Source: Chara braunii
Taxonomy: Eukaryota; Streptophyta; Charophyceae; Charales; Characeae
Assembly: GCA_003427395.1 (NCBI GenBank)
Contig: BFEA01000230.1
Location: forward strand, 1,084,932-1,105,469
DNA: 20,538 nucleotides
Direction: 5' to 3'
Position 1 is the stretch's first letter. Every line of letters starts with the position of its first letter. The notes under the pieces are model-generated. The model had not been told where the DNA came from and ran no database searches. It saw only the letters and a program-made list of their open reading frames with translations. Position numbers and translations under genes: made by a program. Of the stretch, positions 1 to 8,243 are shown in pieces.

Positions 1-144
1 TTATTTTACTTAGATCGATTCTTGCATTTTCTGAGACTCGCTATTATACTTGGACTTGTATAAATTTTGGTAAGCTACTTTCTCTACGGGAAGCGTTGCC
101 GAAATTTTTACAGATTCAAGGAGTTAGACAAATTTTAACTTGTC
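1..144. repeat. Terminal direct repeat, left copy
   Basis: Bases 1-144 are identical, base for base, to 20395-20538, the last 144 bases of the window. The offset is 20,394 bp. The repeat starts inside the first unit of the left hairpin array, so it is not an LTR with its own recognisable ends. The simplest reading is a circular molecule, or a contig closed on itself, with a short overlap. A 20.4-kb tandem period is the alternative. Confidence 0.95.
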
Positions 145-640
145 AAAGTTCAGCCTGTCTTTTCATTATATCTGACTTAGTAAAAATCTGGAAAGCCTCC
201 TTTTCTAAAGGGAGTGCTGCCCAAATTTTTGTTAATTCAGGGAGTTAAACAAAATTGGGTTTTGGGAAGTCAAAGTTAGTCTCAGGTTTCAGACTTAGCC
301 TTGTGTAAATTTTGGGAGAGCGCTTTTCTAAAGGGAGTGCTGCCGAAATTTCTGTAAAACTAAGGAATTAGTCAGATTTTGTCTAAGTTGAACTNAAGGT
401 TGGGGGCTGAGTCCAAATTTGGCTTGGTATAAATCTGGGAAATCCCCNATTCCAAAGGGGATGCTGCCCAAATTTCGANTAATTCAGGGAGTTAGACAAA
501 ATTTGACTTTCCAGAGTTATAGATTACTCCGANTTTTGATATCTGAGCTTATATAAATTCTGAAAAGACANTTTTCCTACGGGAAGCGCTGCCGAAATTT
601 TCTTGAATTAGAGGAGTTAGATTATATTTTGATAGGTGGC
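1..640. repeat. Left array: five ~124-bp hairpin-forming tandem units
   Basis: Five diverged units carry an inverted pair, AAATTTTGG-like on the left and CCGAAATTT-like on the right, at 62-107, 182-230, 307-351, 431-475 and 555-600. Start-to-start spacing is 120, 125, 124 and 124 bp. Inside most stems lies a second, shorter inverted pair (for example ATCCCC/GGGGAT in unit 4), with a loop like TTTCTAAAG or TCTCTACG. Each unit is followed by an ATTCAGGGAGTTAGACAAA-like tail. Arms differ between units but largely keep pairing. The region is AT-rich, has Ns from position 395 on, and has no ORF. Function is unknown. Spacer DNA, a replication or control region, or a structured transcript are all possible. 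Confidence 0.85.
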
Positions 641-1440
641 GATTCTGGCAATCCACCCTAAATAGGGGAGATTCAGTCATTAGTCTACCTTTGCTTTGGG
701 CACTGACTTAGAGGCAGGTTTTAACTTAGTTGGCAGGGAGCTTTGAGTAAAAATGCGCTATGGAGGTTTATCCCCATTATGCTGATGATTTAGCTTGGGC
801 ATTTGACCTATCTTGTGTTACAGGTCCTTTGGGGTGTCTGATTCAAGATCAGGACTAGACTCATCTTGATCCCCCGAGGATCACCTTCTGTTATCACTGA
901 TAACTGGTCGGTTGCNGATTCGTCGGTCTTCGACTCAATACCAACTCACNCCCCATACTCAACCTAAAAGGCTTTAGCCCTGGTGGTTTTACTGTTTGTT
1001 AAGGGTTTCACCCGGACTTTTATTGAATGGCCATTTAACAAAGGTACCGAGCATTTAATTGAGGTTGGTTGGATCGGCGGTTGGGGCTTGCATGGCTAAA
1101 GCGAAGGGGTATGAGCATAGAGAATGATTGGGGTGGACTCCGTGTAGTGCGTGTTTGTCGTTTGATTCTTGATGTGATTGCANATATGTCCCGTGGCTCA
1201 GATTTTGAATTTGGATTGTCTGCGATCCCATATACATACACATGGTTGTGAGGAGTCCCAGTGTGCCTGTGAGAAGTGATCGTCGCAACTCTATCTCCTT
1301 ATGTGTGTATGCGTGGGTGAGCTTGTGATGAATATTTAAGAGGCCTAAGAGGCCCATGGTAAAATCTCGTTTAAAGGCTGAGGCTGAGGAACAGGGAAGA
1401 CCGTCCCTTCTGTCTATTTTGCGTCTTGAGGTTTTCTTAG
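641..1440. other. Non-coding stretch, no gene recognised
   Basis: Only short, low-quality ORFs occur here on either strand and none resembles a known protein. Small inverted repeats are visible, such as GTTATC-ACT-GATAAC near 889-903 and a TCAAGATC / TTGATC pair around 842-872. Ns occur at 916, 950 and 1182. I see no promoter or RNA gene I can support. Confidence 0.5.
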
Positions 1441-2165
1441 TCGGACATTGGTCCTGGGCCGGGATTCAAGGTCCTTGTCCAGGACATCCCAAACCCTAGA
1501 CTCTGTAGGGGAGGAATTTCCCCTCGCACAGAGCCGAATTATTTTGGCCGGCAAGACACCCCACCTTGAAGGCGGAAATGTCGCGGGGGCCGAACGGCAT
1601 GTCCTTCANCCGTTCAATATCGTGAGGGGTGACCCCTCGTAATGTGTTCCTTCAGCCATTCAATATCGCGAGGCCGAAACCGCGGTTATCACGTACGATT
1701 GACATCGGTGGTTGGCATAGAATTGGTCTGCGGCCACGCAGCTTTATGTTAAAGTCCCGCACGCGACGCTTCGCCGCCCCAACATCTAAAAGTTATGGGA
1801 TCGCCGAGCTCACACGTAGGCGCATCGCTTGGGATTACTATAGGCCGCCGGCACCACCCATAGACGGGAAGGGTACTCTAAGGTCACGAGTCCTTTTAAA
1901 AGTCAGGGGACCTTTGCCCTATTCCCTCATCTTGGGTTCGTGCGTGTTTTGTTTGTTTTTTAGAGATTTTTATGGTTGGACGTTGTAGTCCGTGGCAGCC
2001 GTCAAAGTCAAACCCCTAGACTTTCGCCCAGACCCTGGGGAGGACTTACCCCTAGGGCCGCGAGAGACGATTACCACCACAGGCATGGGCCTGTGTACCA
2101 CCCACTCTGCATAAGGGTGCAGAAGAGGGTGTGTGGTCGTCAACCATGCATGGTGGTTGTCTAGC
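1441..2165. other. Hairpin-rich non-coding block
   Basis: Strong inverted repeats follow one another: CTCTGT...ACAGAG enclosing AGGGGA...TCCCCT (about 1500-1535), CACAGGC-ATGG-GCCTGTG (about 2078-2095), TCTGCA...TGCAGA (about 2106-2123) and CAACCA-TGCA-TGGTGGTTG (about 2140-2158). A degenerate direct repeat links about 1490-1545 with about 2010-2075: both read CCCTAGACT, then GGGGAGGA, then CCCCT, then GATTA or GAATTA. A further imperfect 26-27-bp direct repeat (TCAATATCG core) is at 1602-1627 and 1647-1673. A 119-codon frame at 1629-1988 starts with GTG, matches nothing known and is probably chance. This may be a structured RNA or relics of hairpin-bearing repeats. Confidence 0.5.
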
Positions 2166-2259
2166 GCTGAGAGATTAACCCTCAAGGCGCGTGTCAGCCG
2201 ACACTTGAGTGTCGAATACGGCCCTCGAGATTAACGAGGACCGCGTGAGTATGGATACT

Positions 2260-2354
2260 ACGTAGTACACCATCATCGCGACTGCTTGCGCACATTTGCA
2301 TTGCAAGTCGATATGAGATAGCCCCGCATCCGCGCAATTTTATATCGGGTCTCG
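2260..2354. repeat. 95-bp exact duplication, copy 1
   Basis: These 95 bases are identical to 2356-2450 and the copies are separated by exactly one N at 2355. An exact duplicate with a single N at the seam is what an unmerged overlap between two contigs leaves behind. It may therefore not exist in the organism. Confidence 0.95.
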
Positions 2355-2355
2355 N

Positions 2356-2450
2356 ACGTAGTACACCATCATCGCGACTGCTTGCGCACATTTGCATTGC
2401 AAGTCGATATGAGATAGCCCCGCATCCGCGCAATTTTATATCGGGTCTCG
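2356..2450. repeat. 95-bp exact duplication, copy 2
   Basis: This is the second copy of 2260-2354, period 96 including the N. No other repeat in the window is both perfect and adjacent, apart from the terminal overlap. That supports a joining artefact rather than an old tandem repeat, since every other repeat here has diverged. Confidence 0.95.
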
Positions 2451-3464
2451 CGCGCGACGCCTATCCGATTTCTGTGTCGGAAAAGTTATGGGTTGGCTAC
2501 GGAGGGGCTAGGAGCGTTATCGCGTTGTTCGTGTTGTGTTGTCTTGCGTGTGTGCGTGGGCGTGTGTTTTTATTATATATTTTTTAAGAGTGATGTGCGT
2601 TATCGTGTCGTTTCGTATGTGCGCGTGGTGTGTGAGATGGGTCCTAGTTGACTGACGACGAGTCGCGCTTGGGACCTCAGCCCCCCAAGATGTCGGTTCG
2701 CGTGCGGGTCCGATAGGCGTATTACTGCGCGTACCCCCTATGTTACAGCGAACGAGAAACGCCCTCGGCTGGTCCACCTCTGCGATTGCAGTCGATCAAC
2801 TTTCGTATTGTGGACTGGTAGCTCGGCGGGGATACGCCCACCGATGGGAGGTGACAACTCCTGTAAGGTGGAGGTAAGTTGTGCCTCCCGTAGGCCCTAT
2901 CCTGCCGTAGGGGCTCGCGAGAGGTATGGTTGGCGCACTCGGCCCGAGCGGACTAAGGAAACTCCATTTGCGTGTTCGTGTCGAGGTTGGTCCAACTCCT
3001 ACGTGACGAGGCCGAGAGGGTTCCGCACTGCCGCGCGCGGTGCCGGACCGATGCGCTCGACAGGTGGCGCAGTTGCCGGGGATAACGGAAGCCTACCGTT
3101 GTCCCTGGTGGAACGACATCCGGGTATGGGAATGAGGGAGAACAAGACATATGAGTGGATAAGGGGAAGATTATACGATGAATTGTATGGTGGTCTATAT
3201 GACTGTGGGTGTGAATATTTGATTGACTGGCGGCTTGGCTGATGGCGTGGATAAGGCGAGTGTGTGAGGAGACTTTATGGTAAGGGTAGGCCTTATCTAA
3301 GTAAGCCTAAGGGAAACAAGAAGAGAAATGTCTGCCAGGTCTAGAGCGTCGGATATTTGAGGGGTCAACCCGGTAGGGTCGTGAGGGAATGAACTGCTGA
3401 GTGGGGCCTTTCGTCCTATCGTTTCTTATAACAGGAGGTTTGAAGCCGGAGGTGGCTGATCAAA
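2451..3464 (+). other. Leader region upstream of gag, with candidate 5' intron
   Basis: A good plant-type donor, GAG|GTAAGTT (GT at 2874), is followed by a pyrimidine-rich acceptor, TTTCTTATAACAG (AG at 3433-3434), 31 bases before the gag ATG. Removing 2874-3434 (561 bp) would give a short untranslated leader. A 145-codon frame at 2808-3242 starts with TTG, crosses the proposed donor and resembles no family, so I do not call it a gene. TGG at 2816 begins a possible primer-binding site, but I could not match it to a specific tRNA end. Confidence 0.45.
2572..2586 (+). promoter_or_regulatory. TATA-like element upstream of leader and gag
   Basis: ATTATATATTTTTTA stands in an otherwise GT-rich stretch and is the best TATA-box candidate upstream of gag. 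It lies about 300 bp before a strong splice donor at 2874 and 880 bp before the gag ATG, so transcription from about 2605 would give a spliced leader. This would normally sit in an LTR U3 region, but no second copy was found downstream of pol. Confidence 0.4.
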
Positions 3465-5356
3465 ATGTCAGAGATGATGGCGGACGGTGGGAGGAGGCTC
3501 GTGACACTTGACGACCTCATCGATGCTTTGGACAAGCGTGAGAGGGCGCCAAGCAATGTCCCAAAGGTTGAGACACTCCACTTCAAGGGGGATCGAGTAT
3601 CTGACTGGTTGGACCTGACAGAACAGGCGCTGGTAGGACTGTCAGATGAAGTCAAGCTCCAGCGGGTCCTAAGGTATGTCTTGCATAGTCACCATCGGGA
3701 AGTAAGTAAGGTCGTGGACGCCGCCAATGGTAGTTGGACAAAGTTTGGGGACCTGATGCGGAGGAAGTACAGACTGGGGGATGGCCTGTTGACTATGGCC
3801 GACTTGGAGGCCATGAATAAGGAAGACTTCTCTACCATCGGGGCGTTTGTGCACGAATTCAAGAAAAAGGCGAAGAAAGTGCACGAGATTTCGGAGGAGG
3901 CGCAGTGCGCCACATTCCTGGGATTGCTTACGGGCTCGGAGGCCGCAAATTTGACAAAGCACGGAGAAGGGAGTGAGAAGCTCACCTGGGCAACTATAGA
4001 CAAAGGGGTGGAAGAAGGGAGCCTGGACCAGGTGGAGCAGCACCAGATGCGGCTGCAAAGGCGTAAGAGGAAGGAAAGGGATGCTACCGCATCCGGGACC
4101 CCAGGGGTAAAAAGAATCGTCACGGATGTGTTGGCGGCACTGGGGTATGACAGCGAGCGGAAATACAGAAAAGGGGGGTGGCGGTGGCCCAAGGCAGGGC
4201 GTCTGGAGCAGTGGATGAGGAGGCTGGGCGCGAGGACTACGGCGGAGGGGAGACGGGCTCCCAAGCCCTGACTAAGGCCCAGAGGAAGCAGCGTAACCTG
4301 CTACTGGGAGGGCAGGGATCAGGGAAGGGGCAGGCTCCCCAAGCCATTGCCGCACCGCCGCCTGTCACCGCGGCCACACCAGCGCCACCGCCAGCAGGGC
4401 CATCGCATATGGGGCCGCCACCAGCCTGCGGGCACTGGGTGCCGCATTGTCAGTCTGCGCCCTGGCCCAGCTGCAACCACTGTGTCTCGTGTGGAGGGGG
4501 TCAAGCCCACACGGGGCACATGGTCCCCTATTCGGGCCCATCGGCAAGTATGGGCCCCCCGAGCTACCCGGCGACCCAAGGCCAGCCTGTGGCCCAACCG
4601 CCGCCCTCCCAGCAGGCCTCGCAAGCTAGTGTGGCCGGGGGAGGGAGTCAAGGACAAGGCGGGCAAGGCAATGGGGGTCGGGGCGAAGGAGGCCGAGGAG
4701 GGGGTGGCCGGGGGCGAGGAGGAAATGGTGGGGGCCGTGGGGGTGGTTGGAATAATCAGGGAGGCCAAAGCCAGGGTGGCCAGGGCAGCCAGGAGGGGGG
4801 CCAAGGGTATGGGAGGCCCCGCTTCGATTGGCGGAACGCAACTTGTTCGCATTGTGGCGAGGTGGGCCACACCATACGGTTCTGCCAACAGCGGCGGGGC
4901 GATGAGCTGGCAGGACTGATCTCCACCTGTATGGACGGGGACATATACGATAGGTGGGGAAAGCACATCGATCCCAAGACCCCGGGAGGAATCAGGCAGG
5001 AAGCCCTTAGGCGAGCGGCGGCAGGGCCTCCAGCAGCCCCAACAATGTTCAGGATATGGCAGGAAAGGCAGGACCCGGGTGTGAGAGTCGAGGAGATTGT
5101 GGATGAAAATGAGGAAGTGACTCAACGGCTGAAGGCGGGGACTATAAAGGAGGAACCGATAGTCATTGAGTCGGACGACGAGGAGTTGGAAGTGGTGGGA
5201 GAGTCTGCCTCGACCATCCTGGAAAGGATGGAGGACCTGCTTGCAAAGGTCGGCAGGTACCAGGAACGACTGAGAGTGATGTGCGAAGAGGCCCGGAAAT
5301 GGGAAATGAACCTCCCTCAAGTGATGCTCTATGGATCCGGCCCGGTGTCGTCATGA
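3465..5356 (+). pseudogene. gag: Gag polyprotein, Ty3/gypsy type, frameshifted
   Basis: Gag forms the cytoplasmic particle and packages the element RNA. Translation can start at ATG 3465 in a good context (AAAATG). The first frame runs 268 codons to 4271. Its residues ~30-200 look like a retrotransposon capsid: an F-KGDRVSDWL segment, helical EFKKKAKK, and a basic RRKRKER end. The second part continues in another frame from about 4178 to the TGA at 5354. The switch lies at an A4G6 run (4169-4178), so an indel or a sequencing slip there is likely. The second part holds a Cys/His-rich patch (about 4427-4520), a Gly/Arg-rich RGG-like tract (about 4630-4825), a zinc knuckle C-X2-C-X4-H-X4-C at 4844-4885, and an acidic tail. 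The TGA at 5354 is in frame with the following pol sequence. Confidence 0.85.
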
Positions 5357-6268
5357 GAACCGCAAGGGTGTCCCAGCGTGGCGACAGCCGCGGTAGGTCC
5401 TAGGTCAGGGATGACCTTCAGGCCCCCTACATCGCATGGAAGGGTACCACAGGCCGCACAGACTAGGGGCCAACGTAAGGCTACCATTAGTCAAGGGCCA
5501 AACCAGGCACCTGGCCGGGCGCCCCCTCGAAGGGAACCTGAGCCTGAACGAAGGAAAGAAGTGGTGGAGGTTCAGGAGGAAGAAGAGGAGGGTGATGACA
5601 AAGAGGATGAGAGGCTCCGCCAGGAGGAGGACCGGTGAGCTGAGCAGAGGACCAAGAAGAGAGGAGTTCAGGGAGAGGCGGAACCGAGCCTGCGCGACGG
5701 CACGCCAAAAAGGACGAAGTACGCGGTCCGGCTAGAGGAGGGCTTTGACGTGGAGCGAATGGTGGACAAGCTCCTGGAAGGTCATAACGATCTGATGAAT
5801 TTGAAAGATATCTTGGCGTCAGCACCAAGGCTCCGTGGTGAGCTGAAAGGGCGGCTCTCACGAAGGTTAGTGCCCAACGTCCACATAAGCTCGATTTTGC
5901 CCAGGGAGATAAAGTGGACAGAAGCGGGTACCAGGATGGATTGGAAATGTGTGGCATGTGGGTTAGTGGATTTGAAGGTGAGGGACCAGCCGAGCATTGC
6001 AATGGTGGACACGGGCGCTGAGATGAATATTATCCGGGAGCGAGATGCGACCATGCTAGGGCTGGAGGTCGACCATTCGGACCATGGTGTGCTGCATGGC
6101 GCCAATTGTAAAACAATTTTCTGTGGCACCGCATCTAACGTGATGGTGGAAATTGGAAGGGTAAGGGCACGAACGTGCTTCTTTGTCAAGCCCGATGTCG
6201 ACCACCCTATCCTTTTGGGGAGGTCGTTCCTCTGCCGAACGGAGACCTTGGTCTTCAATTGGCACTAG
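5357..6268 (+). pseudogene. pol: Pol N-terminus with retroviral-type aspartic protease
   Basis: The frame continues directly from gag with no shift: after the TGA at 5354 it stays open to a second TGA at 5636, then to TAG at 6266. The first part (about 5378-5640) is a charged, Glu/Arg-rich linker. Downstream lies the protease that cleaves Gag-Pol during particle maturation. The catalytic motif AMVDTGAEMNII has its Asp codon at 6008, and the C-terminal ILLGRSFL motif follows about 60 residues later, as expected for a single-domain protease that works as a dimer. The catalytic residues are intact, but the two stops (CGA-to-TGA and CAG-to-TAG are the simplest origins) would prevent a continuous Gag-Pol. 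Confidence 0.85.
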
Positions 6269-6860
6269 GGGACGATGATCCTGACCCTATCTGATCCTGC
6301 CTGCTGGAACTATGAGATCATCAAGTGCCGGAACACAGGACCTGGAAGTGTGAGAAACAGGCTCAACCTTGACTCCATTACCTTCGAGGAGTCTGAGTAT
6401 GTGCGATGAAGACTCCGGGAGGAACAGGAGGAGGGAGGAGCGGGCGAGGTATTGTCCCTGAGCCTTAACGATGTGAATAAGGCAATGGAGGTGGTGGCAG
6501 CGCATGATATGGCGGACCCTGAAGCCATAAAGGCATTAAGAGAACAGGTCCTGGAGAGCACTCAGGTAGGAGAAGTGGAACTGATCTATCGGCTTCCAGG
6601 AAGGAAGGGGGACCTTGCGATGGCCCAGGCCCGAATGACAAGTCGGCCTTTTTTAGGGAAGGGCTTAAGCAGGGTTCCCAAATGCGGTACAAGACCATAG
6701 ACAAGAAGTGTCACCCAGTCCCTGTGCTTGTTACAGAGGATGAAGAGGCCTATTATGAGCGGGAGCGGGGACTAATCAGACGAATGCGGGAGCATGCGCA
6801 GGCAGGACCGTGTCGAATAAATGATGGGAATGAAGAGGGGTTGATAATTGGCGAGCCTGG
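6269..6860 (+). pseudogene. pol: Protease-to-RT linker of pol, broken
   Basis: The protease frame continues past TAG 6266 as recognisable protein (NLDSITFEESEYV), meets TGA at 6407, then stays open to about 6620. From there the sensible reading moves to another frame, which includes GSQMRYKTIDKKCHPVPV (around 6670-6725) and stays open to TGA 6901. A second shift around 6850-6865 enters the RT frame. The first shift lies near the GGAAGGGGGA run at about 6602-6613. I recognise no separate domain here. By position it is the connector between protease and RT. It is the most damaged part of the coding body, with two stops and two frameshifts in 600 bp. Confidence 0.7.
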
Positions 6861-7832
6861 CTTCCTTTCGCCCCAGGAGAGGACCTTGAGGTGGAGACCA
6901 TGAAGAGGAGGCATTGCGCATATGCGTTTAACGATGACGAGCGTGGGAGTTTGAACGTGGATAAGATTCCAATGATACGGATCCGTACCGTCTTACACGA
7001 GCCGTGGAATCTGAGGGGCGTGCGATATCCGAATCCGGATGAGGAGAAGAAGGTGGTGGACTATCTGGAAGGGAAAATGCGGACGTACGTGGCAGACTAC
7101 TCCAGTGGACCGTATGCCTCCCCTTGGTTTCGCTTCATCAAGCCGAACGGGACGCTACGGTGGGTGCAGAACCTGCAACGTTTGAATGCGGTGACGGTGC
7201 GGGACGCGGGAGGATTGCCGAACGCGGACGCCCTGTCAGAGTCATGCGCAGGAAGGCCTATAATTTCACTTATAGACCTTTATTTAGGGTATGACCAATT
7301 TTTTGTATACCCGCCGGACAGACCGGTGACGACTATGCATATGCCGAGGGGGCTGATCCACATGAATGTGGCCCCTGAGGGGTGGACTAATGCGGTGGTG
7401 ATGGTGCAAAGGCACATGATTAGGGCCATGCAGACAGTTAGTCCACATATTACCCAGCCCTATATTGACGATCTGGCGGTCAAGGGTCCAAAGGAGAGGG
7501 AGGAAAACGAGGTGCTTCCTAGAGTAAGACGGTTCGTCTGGAAGCACATCCAGGATATCGATAAGGTTCTGGGTCTGCTGGAAGAGCACAACCTGACGGC
7601 GAGCGGCCCCAAGTCGAAGCATTATATGAGGGAGACCATGATTCTGGGCTTCGTTTGTAACGAGAAGGGGCGGAGGCCAAATGTGAAGAAGACGAACAAG
7701 ATCCTAGAGTGGCCAGTGCCCTTTAAGTCGATAATGGACGTGAGGAGCTTCCTTGGGACCTGTGGTTTTTGGAGGAGTTTCGTGAAGGACTTCGCCACCA
7801 AGACAAAGCATTTGAGGAAGCTGGTGCGTTAG
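6861..7832 (+). pseudogene. pol: Reverse transcriptase domain of pol
   Basis: This domain copies element RNA to DNA inside the particle. The open frame runs through an FAPGEDLEVE segment to TAG at 7830. Counting from GTG 6891, the visible RT blocks are: SPWFRFIKPNGTLRWVQNL (residues 77-95), SLIDLYLGYDQ with the first catalytic Asp at 129, the G-W-TNAV block near 164-169, and the active-site YIDD at 191-194. Next come FVWKHIQDIDKVL and, near the end, RSFLGTCGFWRSFVKDFA, the usual end of the RT thumb/connection. The three catalytic Asp residues are present. TAG 7830 falls in the same frame just before WVWGEDQKKAVERM, so it is a nonsense mutation rather than a true end. Confidence 0.9.
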
Positions 7833-8243
7833 GATCAGGAGTGGGTCTGGGGCGAAGACCAGAAGAAGGCTGTGGAAAGGATGAAGGGAGAGTTCAAGGA
7901 AGGAGGCTTGGTGCTAGGAGCGCCAAATTATGAGGCCACGGAGGAAAGGCCATTCGTTGTTGAGACGAACGCTGGGCCAACTGCCTTAGGAGGGGTCCTG
8001 ATTCAGGCAGATGCGGATGGGAAGGAGAGGCCGCTAAGGTTTGAAAGTCGTACCCTCAATACGACTGAGAGGAACTACTCTCAGTTTAAAAAGGAGACGC
8101 TGGCGGTACTCCATTGCCTGAGGACCTTCCGGAATTATATCTTTGGCAGGAGACTCATTTTGAGGGTGGACCCTACTGTGCTTGCGTGTTCCCTGAAAAG
8201 TTATACTCCATCTGACCCAACCATCGCGAGGTGGTTGACCTAA
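7833..8243 (+). pseudogene. pol: RNase H domain of pol, first catalytic Asp lost
   Basis: This domain removes the RNA strand of the RNA/DNA hybrid during reverse transcription. It continues in the RT frame after TAG 7830 (EWVWGEDQKKAVERM) and ends at TAA 8241. The first RNase H motif reads VVETNAGPTALGGVL, where relatives have Asp at the Asn position, so the first metal-binding Asp is replaced (codon AAC at 7968). The Glu of FKKETLAVL and the Asp of LRVDPTVLA are present, and the fourth Asp lies past the stop in NRADGLSR. TAA 8241 splits the conserved RWLT...IWMFNFELERIPG segment in frame. Both changes point to an inactive domain. Confidence 0.85.

Noticed and set aside
1629-1988. 119-codon + strand frame
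   Set aside because: GTG start, lies within hairpin-rich DNA, and the composition follows the repeats rather than any protein family.
2808-3242. 145-codon + strand frame upstream of gag
   Set aside because: It starts with TTG, crosses a strong candidate splice donor, has no recognisable motif and is inside the probable leader.
4319-5320. 333-codon minus-strand frame opposite gag
   Set aside because: It is the antisense of the Gly/Pro-rich Gag tail. GC-rich low-complexity coding DNA gives long antisense frames, and its protein has no motif.
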